A DNA stretch of 64,000 nucleotides from Erythroxylum novogranatense (taxonomy: Eukaryota; Streptophyta; Magnoliopsida; Malpighiales; Erythroxylaceae), in the NCBI GenBank assembly GCA_029891385.1, contig CM057230.1, forward strand, positions 31,451,402-31,515,401. The letters are read 5' to 3'. Numbering within the stretch: position 1 is the first letter of the stretch; every line of letters begins with the position of its first letter. The notes beneath the pieces are model-generated. The model was given only the letters and a program-made list of their open reading frames with translations. It did no database searches and was not told where the DNA came from. Positions 11,806-24,899 of this stretch are shown one piece after another. The position numbers were made by a program, and so were the translations under genes.

Positions 11806-11912
11806 ATTGTCTTTTTCTTTTATTTGTCTTTTGCCTTCTTGAGTTTCCTTCTCAGGATCCCTCTTAACAGTCGACGAGCATTTCCTTCTAAAACATCTGA
11901 TTTCCTTTGTAC

Positions 11913-11918
11913 TTTATA
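11913..11918 (-). promoter_or_regulatory. Candidate TATA box of the inhibitor gene
   Basis: TATAAA on the minus strand in the context AGTATAAAGTAC, about 108 bp upstream of the ATG. Position and match are right for a plant core promoter; not otherwise supported. Confidence 0.45.
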
Positions 11919-11924
11919 CTGCTT

Positions 11925-13205
11925 CTGGTTACATTCTTGTTATGTTCTGCAAGCTTCGATCCTTGTTTCTTCCGAAACCTGTGGCTGTCTGGTTACTAGT
12001 ATTGGTGAGTTGGAGGATTTTATTTTTGAGCGGTCTACCTTGATTGCAGCAAAACTATCTTCACCTCTTTTCCTTTTTGGTTAAATATATCACATCCTCT
12101 ATTAATTAATAATTACTAATTTCTTTGTATAATTTCTTCTTCAAGATTTTTATTATTACTCGAACTACCTTTCTTACCTCTCTTTCTTTACTATTTTTGT
12201 TAGAAAGTTATCAAAAAAACTTTTGATTGTATATATTATATGTTATACAAAGCTTTCTCAAATCTTTAAGAGAACATATATAAAATGAAAGCAGTGTCAA
12301 TGTCTTGATAATTTGTACAGGATTAGATAAATCAGTTATTTTGGGAATAGCCGTCAATTCCAAAAACAATAGTATTCAATCAGATATGCATGTGTTTAAA
12401 TTTGAGTTCTTTAAACCGTTTAAGTTAGCTATTTAAGTTCTACACTATTTGTTTATCAGGTGAAACACATATTACGTGTGGTTCATCTAATTTATACTGC
12501 ATTTGGGGAATTGTTTACTGTATCTTCTACTAATTTAGTTAAAGTCAAGAAATTGTTGAAAGAAAGTGTCAATAAACCAACACTTTAGGGAAGATTTTTG
12601 ACTATTTCAATTAATACCTTTGAACGTGCAAGGAGCTTTTTTTAAAATCCGGACATAAATTAATCCTTTACCTTTTTTTATCGAGTCTCATGTCACTTAG
12701 ATACTAAAAAAATAATTATTTATTTTCCTTTTCGATAGAATGGGCATGAAATTTTTTATTGTTTTGTCTGCAAGAATTATTAAACTTTTAATTAAAATCT
12801 TGTATTATTTACCGATATATGTCATTATATTATTACCATATTTCAATATTATTGTCTTTTTTGTAATAACCATATATATAATCATTATATTACAAACTTC
12901 ATGTTAAAACTAATTGTAAATTTTGTGATACTATAAAAATTGTCAAATCATCTAATTTAAAAGATAAAATTAAAAAGTATAAATCTATGTAAAATTAATT
13001 AATTTTGAGTTTATTGTTTCATAAATTATTGAAATAATTTGACAATTTTGGTAGCTAAATTTATTTTACACTTATCATAGTCAATAATATTAATTTTGAT
13101 TTTATTGTTTAAACTTTTGGCGACGATTTGATGAATTCTTCACCAAAAGTCTAGCTTCTTACATTTTCAAAACTTTGGATTTAGGTTAAAGAAAACATGT
13201 ATGAA
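11925..13205. other. AT-rich intergenic DNA
   Basis: Upstream flank of the inhibitor gene followed by very AT-rich DNA with short internal similarities (TTAATTTTGAGTTTATTGTTT and a near copy around 12993-13110). No gene seen. Confidence 0.4.
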
Positions 13206-13280
13206 CTAGCCCATGATTGCTTGATGAGTAGGAGATTGTTGTTGTTCACCAACTAATCGTGAAGACCCTTCAACAGAATC
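13206..13280 (-). other. 3' part of a small open frame split by the CACTA element
   Basis: Read on the minus strand across the CACTA insertion, the frame that starts at 32616 continues here for about 23 codons (SVEGSSRLVGEQQQSP and a few more) to a TAG at 13206-13208. The rest of any gene is not visible. The alternative is that it is only a short chance frame. Confidence 0.25.
13278..13280. repeat. CACTA target-site duplication ATC, left copy
   Basis: Three-base direct repeat matching 32593-32595. Three bases is the standard duplication length for CACTA elements. Confidence 0.75.
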
Positions 13281-13660
13281 CACTACAAGGAAATCGTTAA
13301 ATAGCGACGGAAATATACCGACGGAACGTATATCGTATGTGAATTGCGACGGGACACAATAATCTGTCGGTGAAAGAAAGAAAATTTACGACAATCAAAA
13401 AATTCGTTGCCAAAGTTGGAGGAAAAATTTCGCGGTGACTTATAGCGACGGAAAGATGCCGATGAATACAGTCCCGTCTGTAAATAGGAACGGACTTTAA
13501 ATTTCGATTGGCAAACTTGTCAGCTAGAAATGGTTCACCAACGGAAATAATCTGTCGGTATATTACAAAACGTCGTCAGGAAACTAGGTTAGGAAACTTA
13601 ATTCTGGGACAGTATTTTTTAATTATACTGACGGATAATCCGTCGCCAAAATTAAATTAA
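13281..13660. repeat. Left subterminal repeat region of the CACTA element
   Basis: Repeated GCGACGGAA, CCGACGGAA, TCCGTC and TCTGTCGGT motifs in both orientations, typical of CACTA subterminal arrays. They mirror the right end. Confidence 0.8.
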
Positions 13661-16086
13661 ATCCACTTACGGCCGTCCCTCCTCTCTCCTCTCCCCGACA
13701 CTGCTCTTCTCTTTCTCTCCTCTCCTCCGACAAAGCTCGTCCTCCTGACCCACGTCCGACCAGCTGCTGCGTCTCCGGCGACCACAACTCTCCTCTTCTC
13801 CGGCGACCACAACGTGCATCTCTCCTTTGCTGGATCCGAAGGTAAGTAAGGCGTGGGTTGAGGTTTTTTTGATGTATTTTTAGAGTGATTTAATGCATTT
13901 CATTTGTTAATTTAGGTTTGATTGGTCTTGTGTGAATGTTTTGCATGTTTATAATGGAAAGAATTAAAGGATTTGTGTGTAGATAGGGTTGAGATGGTTT
14001 TGCCCTCAAGGTGTTCGATGAAATGCATGAAGGATGAATAAGCTTAAATTCTTAATGAAAAGAGGCTTATTAGATGCTATCTAACACCTCTAATAAAAGT
14101 TCATAAAGAGAATAATGATCTAAGCGCTGAGAAATTTTGATTTCTCTTTTATAGAAATCCTTACAACATCACATTTAATTTCCCCGGAAGGAAATAAAAC
14201 CAGAAACAAAAATAGACATTCAAGACAAAATTAAATCGTGGTATATACTAAAATGTTGGTTAATCGTATTATAACTAAAGCGATGGTACGACGCCGAATC
14301 CATAGATATTATGGTCCACTTTCACACTAATATCAGATCCCTTAGCAAACCTTCCTTTGATTATAGGTCTCGTCTCGACGTATACTTTTCAAGAAAGAAA
14401 GAGTTTGTACATTTTCTTTATAATTTTTTCCTTGAGAAACTATTCTTGGAGTGAGTATCGAGAATAATGCTTAACGATGCTCCTCTACATAATAAATGAA
14501 TAATGCTAGTATGTTTGAACAAAAACAAAACCCTAAAAGAAGATTAAGAGTTATAAGGTAGATCATTTTCAGATTCGAGAGGACTTCCAATTCAAGATTA
14601 GGAAAAAAAAAAAGGATCTCATATCTCTATAGTCTAAGAAGAAGACGATGATAAGAAAGATGAGAATAAGAAATTCAATGACGAGAAATCAAACAGGCAA
14701 GATGATAAACGAGTAACAATAACAAAATTAATTTAAAAAGAGAATAATAAAGAGATAATAACTATAGAATTTCGGTTGGGATTAGACTATGAAACCTAAA
14801 TACCAATCCTAAAGTCTGAAAATTTGAAAATATTAAAGTTAATATAAAACCTAATTAACTTGAATCTAACCTATTAATTTTGGGCTAATATTGTCATCCT
14901 GACCTTGAGACATGGGAACGCTACCAACTTTAAATTTTGGAATATGTTACGATTCTTTTATACATACAATGAATAAAGTCAAGTGACATAACCTTGTAAT
15001 ATTATGAATTCATTTGTATGGTTCTTTTAACCAATTCATTTCTTTTTTTAGTGGAAGATTTTGTTTTTTCACGAGGAATCTTTCCATGTCTAATTTCGAG
15101 TCTACGGGCCTGTAGTCCATGTCTAGATACGGATCCATGTCCGAAAACACGAAGTGGCCCGTACTTAGATCCGGACTAATGAAACATATAACTATATTAC
15201 ATATATCATAACTGATGGAAAAAACACATTATTTTAGTTCTACAATTGGCATAATCTATTAGAAACTATGTCTTCTTTTTCGATTCGTGTCGAAGGATTT
15301 CATTTCCATGCCAAAGTCAGTTTAATGAATCTTGACAACAGTTAGTTATGTCCAACCTCTTTTAGTGCATTATTTTCCATCAAAAGCAATTAATCTCTTT
15401 ACAATTCAGATTACACTTAAGAGTCACTAATAATTTAATAATATAGCCCTCTAAAACTTTAACCAATAATTGTTTTTATTATATTCTAAGAAATCATCCC
15501 ACAACTATCTTGGCATACTTTGATCTAATTCAAGAAATAATATTTCAAGAGCCAGCTTTACTCTATCTTTAGGTTTTAAAGAAATATTCAAAATGAAGAA
15601 TATATTATGATAACCAATTATGTCTTTAGTAATCGAGTTGAGCAAAATCACTACTACTTATTTTATCATTGCCTTATTCCTCCTTCATTTGAATCAATCC
15701 TATGAACTTCTGTGGCAAATGCCTGGTGTGGGAAGTCTGACTGTTTCCCTAGCTTCGTTTGAACGTTCCAAGACGCTTCTCGGAAATCCAGACCTCGGGG
15801 ACTCATTTACTTTTACCGACTCTCATGTCACATAGAATCCGACTGAATAATTTCCTCATGCATTACATAGTTCGACAAAGCTTAAAAGATGTTTGCTGTT
15901 GTATCTGTTTGAATTTGGTAAACACAATCATAATTATATAACTACTGACGTTGATTTGTTATTGTTAACTTGAGTGCAAATTTTCAATATCATTGGCTTA
16001 TATGTTAATAACTTGTGTAAACGATTGCTTTTAAGATTGTTATATTTGTACAGAATTCGATAAATATTGTATTTCATTCATTAATA
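13661..16086. other. CACTA interior: C/T-rich leader and non-coding DNA
   Basis: 13661-13845 is a strongly C/T-rich stretch (CCTCTCTCCTCTCC and similar) that ends at a good splice donor, AAGGTAAGTAAG near 13840. This looks like the promoter and first non-coding exon of the element's plus-strand gene. From 13860 to 16086 I see no coding frame of note. Confidence 0.4.
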
Positions 16087-17287
16087 TGGGACCTAAGAGA
16101 CCACGTGAGGTTATGCGGCCGAGAGAATAGAGGGATGTTCGGCGGGCAGCCGTGTGAAGGTGGATCGTCACAGTCTGCAGCTCGCACTGACTCACCTCCT
16201 CCTCCTACACATCCTCCAGTTCCAGATGAGTCATCACCTGCTACTACTAATGCCACACCATCCCCTACGCCAACTCATATATCATCCAATACCACAATAG
16301 GGGATGGAGGACATGCCCGCCAGCCTGGATCTGTAGGAGATGATGGACGAAAGTATATCACTTTCATCAATGACCAGTAATTATGGCTATAGGATTAAGC
16401 GTTGTTTCTAGTAGATTAAGCCTTAGGCTTTCGGTCTATTTGTACACTACAATAACTTCTTGTTTTAGGTTCGTACCGTCTGGAATGGTTTCCAGGCATA
16501 TGACCTCCACTTTTAAGGAAAGGATTGAACCCGATGGATATACGTGGAAGAATATCACTGCAGCTACTAAACAACTGTACTTTCATGAGTTCGAGGTACA
16601 ATAATTATTTCTGTTATTTATTTAATATATATATATATATATAGTTTTACATTAACTAACATATTTTTGTTTTATTCTTTAATCAAAAAGCATTTTTCTG
16701 GGACGCTACTTTGGACGGGAGCATATACAAATTCTGGGAGAGGCGGGCTCGTACATGTTATTACGACTTCATTAACGCGATAAACAAGGCTGGTGCATGA
16801 CCCCACTTTATTTCGAAGGATATTTGGAGTTGTTGGCTGGCATATTAGGCATCACCTGCAGCAATGTCGATTTCAGGACGTAACTTCCAATGAGGCGTAG
16901 AGGCCAGTCAATGAGTCTTCCGTACATACGGAGGCTCGATAACTCACCAAGAGCATACAGACAGACTTGTAAGTATCTACATTTTACACTATTTTTGTCG
17001 ATAGTTAGCTTCGTTGTATTATGGATAATGATAATGCTCTAAATGTCTGGTGTCACTTATGGCTTTGTTGAGTTATTTTCTTTGTCTAACAGGAGGCGAA
17101 TATCATACAACTTTTCGAACCTCTACCGAAGTTTAAACGATTTCTAGTTCACATTTAACATTTTCTTCTTTCTCATGTAGGAGAAGTCATTGGGCACCAA
17201 GCCTACCCCCTTCAGTTATTTCTGCACACGCACACGAAGAAGCATGACGGTGTAACCTTCATCAACAATCGCTGTCGAGAGCTGAAT
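16087..17287 (+). pseudogene. CACTA-encoded Transposase_24 (PF03004, Ptta/En/Spm) gene, 5' part
   Basis: Plus-strand exons of a plant CACTA accessory-type gene. A proline-rich exon (about 16105-16376, SPPPPTHPPVPDESS) ends at donor CA|GTAATT. It joins in phase to exon 16469-16595 (FVPSGMVSRHMTS to KQLYFHEFE), which ends at GAG|GTACAA. A third piece near 16690-16800 reads WDATLDGSIYKFWERRAR and then hits a stop. A later exon near 17181-17287 reads AYPLQLFLHTHTKKHDGV, the HTHT-K segment typical of PF03004, and ends at AATG|TACGT-like or ATGTACG sequence. The frame is broken by stops and shifts. Its 3' part lies beyond the copia insertion. The family's biochemical role is poorly defined; it accompanies En/Spm elements. 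Confidence 0.75.
16622..16643. repeat. TA microsatellite
   Basis: Run of TA dinucleotides in an intron of the CACTA gene. Confidence 0.8.
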
Positions 17288-17355
17288 GTACGTCCAGTTA
17301 TTGCATTTTATATATTTTTAAATACTGCTCCCGTCCTTCTTCTTAATGTTAACTT

Positions 17356-17360
17356 CACAT
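17356..17360. repeat. Copia target-site duplication CACAT, left copy
   Basis: CACAT precedes the LTR start. At the other end the sequence is CCAACACATATACC, so CACAT is present there but overlaps the LTR's CA end by two bases. This is best explained as loss of one CA unit from a CACACA run after insertion. Confidence 0.6.
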
Positions 17361-19460
17361 TGTTGGATCGGAAAAAGAAAACATGCTTAGTTTGGAGAAA
17401 CGATAGATTTCAAAACTTTTTAAGAAATCATTTTGCAGCGGAAGCAATATATCCAAATCAACATGCTAATCCATACATGATATGGTATAAGGATAATAAA
17501 ACCAAGAACAAGATAAAAGGAATTACTGACTCCTTCGCTAAAGTTTTAAATCCTCGCTGCGCTATCCTCTCCTTCTTATATCCAAATCCTTTGCCTTTGA
17601 GTTTTTTCCTTTAGCAATCTATCTTCTTCCTTGTTGTAGTATCCTCAACCAATTAGATTTACCACTTGTTCTTCAAGGACAACTAGGTTAACAAAATCCT
17701 TTGGTGGGAAAGGAGAAGAAATATTTGGAGGAGATTTTCTTAGAAGAAGAAGAACCAAAATTGAAACTCTTTCAATTTTTTCACTTAGGAATTTCGGTTC
17801 TACCTTGCATGAAATGAGAGAATGTCTAAAAACCATGCAAGAACCCTTTCTTACATCTCAATTTCGAAATATGCATGAATGGAAAGAGTGAGAGGCATCC
17901 AATGCATCACTTCTTACATTAATCACTCATCAAATAGCCAATAAATGAGACTTACTTCATTTATCTTTAAAATGGCTATTTGAAAAGACCATAACCTATA
18001 ATTGAATACCCATTTCGGTTTTGGCAAGAAGAAAGAAGGAATATGGTTCATCTAATGCACATCTTTCATCTTTAATCTAATGAATGCAAATAGGTTACAT
18101 GCCAACATTAAAAGCCAACCATTAAACCATTTAATGGTAAGTTCATAACTCCATTTAATAATGATGAACCATAATAAAGACCATCTTTATTTAGTATTTT
18201 AATGTCAAATGTGTGGTTACACATCTAACCTAACACAATTTCAAAATTGCTTCTTCTCCATTAAAAAAAATTGTTTTAATATAATTAATCTAATCAATTA
18301 CATTAAACCAAAACAAGCCCATTTCTAAATGAACATATGGGCTTCCAATTAACCATTAATTAGTATAAGCCCATCATTCAATTATGGACTTCTAAAGCCT
18401 CCAAACTACTTCTTACTTAGCTTGATAACCTTCCTTAAAGCCAAGTGGGGAATCTTATTGGACTTTGATAATTCAAGCTCCAATAAGCCCAGAAATAATT
18501 CAATCTCATTGGAATTAATTCTAGCTTATTAACTAAATGTCATTCCACTAAAGACAATTAGTTGAACTCTTGAATTATTAAATATTATGAGAATATGTCC
18601 AATTGCAAACCCTATTTAGAACCTTATTATAGCCATCCGCACAACAAAGGGTAAAATTACCGTTTTGCCCTTATGTTGGTTTTTCCTTCTAGATCTCTCA
18701 TTTTACTTTATATGGTGATTAACACATAAGATCTCATCTTAGTGTTAAGACTTGATGGGTAGCTAGTCCATCAAACTCTGGCGCCAGTTTAATCACCAAA
18801 TCTCCTTAAAACATCTAGAAGAGATGATAACACTATAAACTCTTTATTTGAGTGAATGTTCTCGATACATGTTTCAATTAATAATTCCAACATGCGATAC
18901 CTCGGATTAATACCTGTAAAAATCCATCCCGATCATATCAAGAATTATAATGAAACATATATGAGTTCACCACTCATCAAGATTGTGGTTCATAATAGCG
19001 AATGCTTAAGTTGTATGTTTTAAGATTAAAGTAACGGCCCACTTTATTCTTGAAAACATACTTGATTCCGATTCATTTAATAGTGTCATTATCGATAGTC
19101 TACAACTATCATGATATGAAACTCATCATTCCCTTTAAGTAAACTCCTTTACTTATATGGAGATAAATCGCAACACTACGTCTAAACCATAATCAAACGA
19201 CCAACTTGATTATTCAACTGTGAATCAATTAATTGATTCTAATAATATACATGTTTCCCATACATCTCTATGTATATGTATATTACTTACAAATGAATCT
19301 TGGTATCTTATGACCAGATATATAATGCTCATACAGATAAAACCAAACTCTTTTGTTTTATTAATAATAAATATTTTCATTACAAAGCAGAATCGAAGAA
19401 GATAAAGTTACATGTAAATACACTTGCTTTCCAGGGCACTATATTTACATAACTCCAACA
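17361..19460 (-). repeat. 3' LTR of the copia element (2,100 bp)
   Basis: Bounded by TGTTGGATCGG and CTCCAACA, with TG...CA ends. Near-identical to the 5' copy once the solo LTR is removed from that copy. Confidence 0.93.
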
Positions 19461-19475
19461 ATCTCCCACTTGCCC
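19461..19475 (-). promoter_or_regulatory. Polypurine tract of the copia element
   Basis: On the minus strand CAAGTGGGAGAT directly precedes the 3' LTR, the expected second-strand priming site. Confidence 0.75.
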
Positions 19476-20380
19476 TAAAGCAAGTTTGACATATCCTTCA
19501 TTCCCATCCCTTCTAGGTGACCCTCAAAGCTCTTTTGAGTCAATGTCTTTCTGAACGGATCAGCAAGGTTTTGCTCTGTAGGAATCTTTACCACATCCAG
19601 TTCTCCACGTTGTATTATCTCCCTTATAAGATGATACTTTCGCTCAATGTGTTTGGCAGCTTTGTGGTTCCGAGGTTCTTTAGAATTAGCCACTGCCCCA
19701 CTATTATCACAATAAAGTGTAATGGCTTTTTCTGCCTCTGGAACTACCTCCAAATCATTTAGAAACTTCCGGAGCCAGACTGCTTCCTTTGCTGCTTCAC
19801 AAGCAGCAACATACTCAGCCTTCATAGTCGAATCAGCAATACAAGATTGCTTGACACTCCTCCAAACTATGACTCCACCTCCTAAAGTAAATATAGAACC
19901 AGAATTTGATTTCCTTGAGTCAACATCTGATTGGAAATCAGAATCCGTATATCCTGTCGGAATAAGATTACTTCCAGAGTAAACAAGCATTAAATTTTTC
20001 GTCCTACGAAGATACTTAAGTATACACTTAACCGTAGTCCAATGTTCCATTCCTGGATTGGACTGAAATCTGCTTACCAGTCCCACTGCGTAACAGATAT
20101 CCGGTCTAGTGCTGCGACATTGCATACATCAAACTACCAACTCGCCAAGCATATGGAATGTTACGCGTCGTTCAACCTCCTCTTGGGTTTTAAGTGCTTG
20201 TTCCTTTGAAAGTTTGATTCCATGTCTAGTAGGAGTGAAACCCCTCTTGGAATCTTGCATGGCGAACTTATTGAGCATAATCTCAATGTAGGTTAATTGA
20301 GACAAAACTATCTTCTTGTTCTTACGATCCCTTATAAGTTTGATCCCTAGAACATAGGTAGCCTCTCCCAAATCCTTCAT
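19475..20380 (-). pseudogene. Copia RNase H and end of reverse transcriptase
   Basis: Frames 20129-20380 and 19475-20125 together carry the RT tail (MKDLGEATYVLGIKLIRDR, LSQLTYIE) and RNase H. RNase H shows TRPDICYAVGLVSRF, YTDSDFQSDVDSRKS, the catalytic acidic region, KAEYVA and LYCDNSGAVA. A frameshift near 20127 separates the two. The last frame ends at a stop beside the polypurine tract, as in intact copia elements. The enzyme would remove the RNA strand during reverse transcription; here it is inactive as part of a broken polyprotein. Confidence 0.9.
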
Positions 20381-20398
20381 TGAAAACTGTTCATTCAG

Positions 20399-20930
20399 TC
20401 ATCCCTTAACCGCAGATAACATTCCCACATCATTCCCAATGAGCAGAATGTCATCAACATACAGGATTAGGAAAGTAACCTTACCTTCTTGTATTCTTTT
20501 GTAAACACAAGGCTCATCTAGGTTTTGTATGAACCCATAGGTTTTGATAGCCTTATCAAATCTAATGTTCCAAGACCTAGATGCTTGCTTAAGTCCATAA
20601 ATGGACCTTTGCAACTTGCAAACCTTATGCTCATTACCTAACTCAATGAATCCTTCTGGTTGGGCCATATAAATGGTCTCCTCAAGATCTCCATTCAGAA
20701 ATGTGGTCTTGACATCCATTTGCCATATTTCATAATCGAAATAGGCTGCTATGGCCAAAAGAATCCTGATGGACTTAAGCATGGCAACCGGAGAAAAGTC
20801 TCCTCGTAGTCTATACCCTCCTTTTGAGTATAGCCTTTAGCTACCAATCTAGCTTTAAAGGTCTCTACCTTTCCATCCGATCCCCTTTTCCTTTTGTAGA
20901 TCCATTTACACCCTATGGTTTTTAGACCTG
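20399..20930 (-). pseudogene. Copia reverse transcriptase
   Basis: The frame at 20399-20782 holds the core RT domain: WQMDVKTTFLNGDLEETIYM, then QPEGF, LQRSIYGLKQASRSWN and the intact active site LYVDDILLIG. Further upstream on the minus strand (20783-20930) the same domain continues in other frames with [15 protein letters not shown] and [20 protein letters not shown]. This is the usual copia RT start, now separated by frameshifts. Confidence 0.92.
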
Positions 20931-21534
20931 GTGGTAGATCTACAAGGACCAGATTTCATTAGTATACATAGAATCTATTTCGATTCCATTGCCTTGAGCC
21001 ATTTTCCGCATCAACATCATTAATAGCTTTGTGTATACGTAATGGGATATGTTTCTTCTTGGTGCGAGATGGCAATTAAGCCTTCTCCTAAACCCGATAC
21101 CTATCTCGGTTGTCTCACAACCTCCCACTACGTCTAGGCACATCTTGATGTTCAGTTGCACTCCGATTCAACTCTTGAATCCATTTCGACATCTTGTTCT
21201 GTCATATCCAAAACAACTCTTGGTTTGGATGAAATTGCTAACTCCTTTAGTACTACTTCACTTCTTCCTTTGTGATTTCTCACAAACTCTTCCTCTAAAA
21301 GTTTGCATTTGTCGACACAAATACCTTCCTATCATGAGGACTGTAAAAATAGTACTCTCGAGTTCTCGTAGGATATCCTACAAACAAACATACTTCTGAC
21401 CTTGGTTCCATCTTTGTGGATTCAGGCTTTAGAACATGGGCTGGACAGCCCTAAGTCCTCAAGTGCCTCAATGAAGGCACTCGGCGATCCACAACTCCCT
21501 AGGTGTTTTAGGCACCGATTTGGATGGAGCAAAG

Positions 21535-22160
21535 TTAAGAAGATATGTTGTCGTTGTATGGCATATCCCGTAACGATTCTGGAAGGCTAGCATAAGACAT
21601 CATTGATCTTACCATTTCCAATAGAGTTCTATTTCTCCTCTCTGCTACACCATTCTGTTGAGGTGTACGAGGAGCTGACAAATTGGAAACAATTCCATTG
21701 TCAATTAAATATTGTTGGAACTCTCCAGATAAATACTCACCACCTCGATCTGATTGAAGCTGTTTTAATGGCTTGCCAATTTGCTTCTCAGCTTCAGCTT
21801 TGAATTCTTTGAACTTTTCAAAAGATTCACTTTTTTTATGCATCAAATACAAATAGTCATGTCTTGAGTAATCATCTATAAAAGTTATGAAATATTCATA
21901 ACCTCCTCTAGCTTGTACATTCATGGGCCCACACACATCAGTATGTACCATGTCCAATGTGGATTCAAATCTGTTTCCTTTAGAAGGAAATGAGGCTTTG
22001 TCATTTTTCCTTCAATACAAGATTCACAGTGGGTAATGGATCACTATCCAAGCCCATAAGGATCCCATCCTTTACTAGCCTGTCAAGTCTTTTTCGATTG
22101 ATATGACCCATCCTTAGATGCCAGATACTTTGAATTAATGCTAGAGATATTGGATTGTCT
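21535..22160 (-). pseudogene. Copia integrase
   Basis: The frame at 21535-21957 carries the integrase catalytic core: MDMVHTDVCGPM with the first Asp, FITFIDDYSRHDYLYLM, then QSDRGGEYLSGEFQ and PQQNGVAERRNRTLLEM with the remaining acidic residues. The pre-integrase zinc-binding segment continues towards 22160 in decayed frames. The downstream linker (20940-21530) is present but broken by stops. The family inserts element cDNA into the genome. Confidence 0.9.
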
Positions 22161-22172
22161 TGGTTTTATCAA

Positions 22173-22745
22173 TTACGTGGTGTTTAGTGAGCCTTTCATA
22201 GGTTCTATAAAAAACAATCCCTGTTTAATTATCGCTTCACAAATAAAATCCTTATTCTCATATATTGAAACAACCTTTTCAAAATATAAGGAATAACCAG
22301 ATTTTATTAGACAAAAAACAGAAATCATGTTCCTTACAATCATTGGCATGTAATAAACATCTTCCAAATATAACCTATGACCACTAGGAAAGTCCAAGAT
22401 AACTATTCCCACCGATTCTCTGAAACATAGGAACCATCTCGCTATCTTAACTTGAAGCGGCCTTTAGGAAGTCTTTTCCTTCCTTGAACCCCGCAAAGAA
22501 TTACAAACATGGTTAGTGGCTCCTGAATCTAATATCCAAGAAGTAGATAAATCTGCCACATTTCTAGTTCCTAACAAACTTAGGAAGCCCATACCTTGTT
22601 TGCTTTTGAGGGACTCTAGGTAGACTGGACAGTTTCTTTTCCAGTGGCCCATCTCATCACAGTAGAAACACTTTCCTTTGATGTTCTCTTTGGCCTTCTT
22701 TTTCATGGGTTTGGCCTTGACCCCTATTTGGGCCTTCTTTTTCAT
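22173..22745 (-). pseudogene. Copia zinc knuckle and aspartic protease
   Basis: In the frame at 22464-22745 there is one CCHC zinc knuckle (CFYCDEMGHWKRNC) followed by the protease active site in WILDSGATNHVC. The protease continues in another frame at 22173-22412 with LEDVYYMPMIVRNMISV. A frameshift and a short loss lie between them. Confidence 0.88.
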
Positions 22746-23414
22746 TGGACCCTTCTTCTTTCCTTACCCTTACCCTTGGGCTTAGAAGAAGAAGCTACAT
22801 TAGCTTCGGCCCATGAGCCTTAATATTCAATATTTCCTCCGTGCTCTGGAGGGTATTCATCAACTCACTCAAGGTGTAATCCTTTTCTGTTGAGCTCATA
22901 GTCCAACTTAAACTGCTGAAAAGAAGAGTTTAAGCTATTGATGACCATAATCATCTGCGTGTCCGCATCCATATCCGCCCCAAGCATCTCAGCCTCAGTG
23001 ACCGCAGAGATTACCTTCATCATGTAATCCCACACGATTCACTGTGTTTCATGCGAGATTATGAAAGGTTTGGATAGCTTTCACTCTTGCAGACCTAGTC
23101 CTCACACCAAACATCTCATGTAGGTGATGGACCATTACATTAGCAGTTTTCATACAAGCAATTTGCTTTTGCAACATGTCGCTGACAGAAGCCAGAATAT
23201 AACACTTAGTAGTCTTGTCAGCATTCTGCCAACGCTCATATTGTTGGACTTGCTCAGGAGTTGCATCTCCACTTAGAGGTGTAGGCTCATTTTCAGTTAA
23301 CACCCATGAAATACGCTCATATTGAAGAACAATGTCAAGGTTACGTCTCCATTCATTAAACTTATCTCCATTTTCCAATTTGTTATTAGTCAAGAGCAGG
23401 GTGAGTGGATTCAT
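22746..23414 (-). pseudogene. Copia gag
   Basis: The frame at 23049-23414 starts MNPLTLLLTNNKLENGDKFN and has the typical copia Gag fold segment (FNEWRRNLDIVLQYERISWV). After a stop near 23049, Gag continues in other frames (DYMMKVISAVTEAEMLGADM, QQFKLDYELNRK), as in UBN2-type gag domains. The start codon choice follows the conserved N-terminus. Confidence 0.85.
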
Positions 23415-24899
23415 TTTGTGGTTGATTATGTCCGAAAATATAAATTATTAAAACATGAGCATACTAGTCAACAATTTATGGAACTTTGTATAAAATCATG
23501 ATGCATGTATGCATGATGATAGATTTAACAAAACTTAAAAATTAAAACATTATCTGACGGTTATTTTCTTATCTATAATGAGACTAAGTGACGGTGGGCC
23601 ATCTTATCTATTAAAAGAAAAGCGGGACCCTCCCACTCAAAAACTACCAAGCATCTCATGCTCAATTTTTAAGAAGCGTCTTAATTTGGTCCATACTTTT
23701 ACCAACAGAGCTACGGTGGGCGGTTTATTGATAAAAATGTTGAGTGTATAACCATTTGATTCATTCACTAAAGATACCTACAAATCATGCCTCGGTGGGA
23801 GGTCACATTTGCTATCATTAAGTGGACTTATCCTTAAGGAGACCCAAACCATGCAAGATCTAGGATCCATGCCCTCCGATGGGGAGTAACACTTCACCAC
23901 ATGCAAGCGGGCCATCATTTGGAGACCGTGGACTCTCACAGAGCATCCTCTCCCACTCAATCTTTTTGGGCTTTAAGTTTTAAATACCATCTTGTCTAGA
24001 TGCAATTTATTATCCATCCTATATTGTTTCATTATATATCTCATATATAATGAATGCATGGCAAGGCCTAGGGTTGGCAATTTTCTAAATGACATGCAAT
24101 CACATAATATCACATATTACAAGCATTCATTTCTCCATTCATCACATGAACTAATAAAGCCACTTTTGATTATCCATCCTAGAAACATAAAATAATTACA
24201 AGCCTTTTAGGCCCAAAATATGCTTCTTCATCTTGGATCTTCCGCTTCGAACTCTTCGTTAACATGATCTGACCCATTCGGTAAACAAAATATAATGGCA
24301 TTTATGAAATTAGAATTTTGTCATTTTGAAAAATAAAATTCCAGCACTAGATTTTTAGAAAACCAAATCTTTGTTTTGACAAAAAATTCCAGCACTTGTT
24401 TTATTAAAACCGAAACTCATTTCATGAAAATTAAACACAGCACTTAGTATTTTAGCAAAACCGAAATTGGATTCTTTGAAACAAAAAAACCAGCACTTGT
24501 TTTCCAATCATAACTGAAATATGATTCATTGAAACGAAAATTCCAGCAACTTAGTTTTCACAAAACTTATGCCAAAACACAAAAGGATACACCAAAAATT
24601 TTACCTTTCTATTTCTTCAATCCATGGCTGCTCCTTCTTCATCATTACATCAATTTGTACATTACAAAATCAAATAAAATAGAAAAAAGAAACCAAGGAG
24701 GAAACATGGTGATGATAGACCACCCTCCTTGTTACAACCAAATGAAGAAATCTTACAAGATAAAATTTAACTTCTATGGACAACCAAAAGAGCAACATAC
24801 ACCATATATATTTCTATCACAAAAAAATATGCAGTATACATAAAAAGATTGCCAACCCATGCATCCACCATATAGGAACCGAAATCATGCATGAAAAAC
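23415..24899 (-). other. Copia 5' leader (untranslated region), about 1.5 kb
   Basis: Non-coding interval between primer-binding site and gag. It has GTGGGC / CTCCCACTC motifs between 23590 and 23960 and a short tandem array at 24330-24555. Confidence 0.7.
24330..24555. repeat. Diverged tandem array with CCAGCACTTG core in the copia leader
   Basis: About five diverged units of roughly 45-60 bp, each with a CCAGCACT/CAGCACTT core next to an AAAACCGAAA-like segment. The array lies between primer-binding site and gag. Confidence 0.65.

Noticed and set aside
13661..13850. CpG-island-like host promoter
   Set aside because: Lies inside the CACTA element and ends in a splice donor, so it is more simply the element's own promoter and first exon.
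17360..17614. Short plus-strand gene repeated at 24915-25097
   Set aside because: Both copies are the same LTR terminus of the copia element; the frame is a by-product of LTR sequence.
19517..21803. Several plus-strand frames of 60-116 codons
   Set aside because: They are antisense shadows of the copia RNase H, RT and integrase coding sequence.
24330..24555. CRISPR-like array
   Set aside because: Units are diverged, irregular in spacing, within a copia leader in a plant genome.
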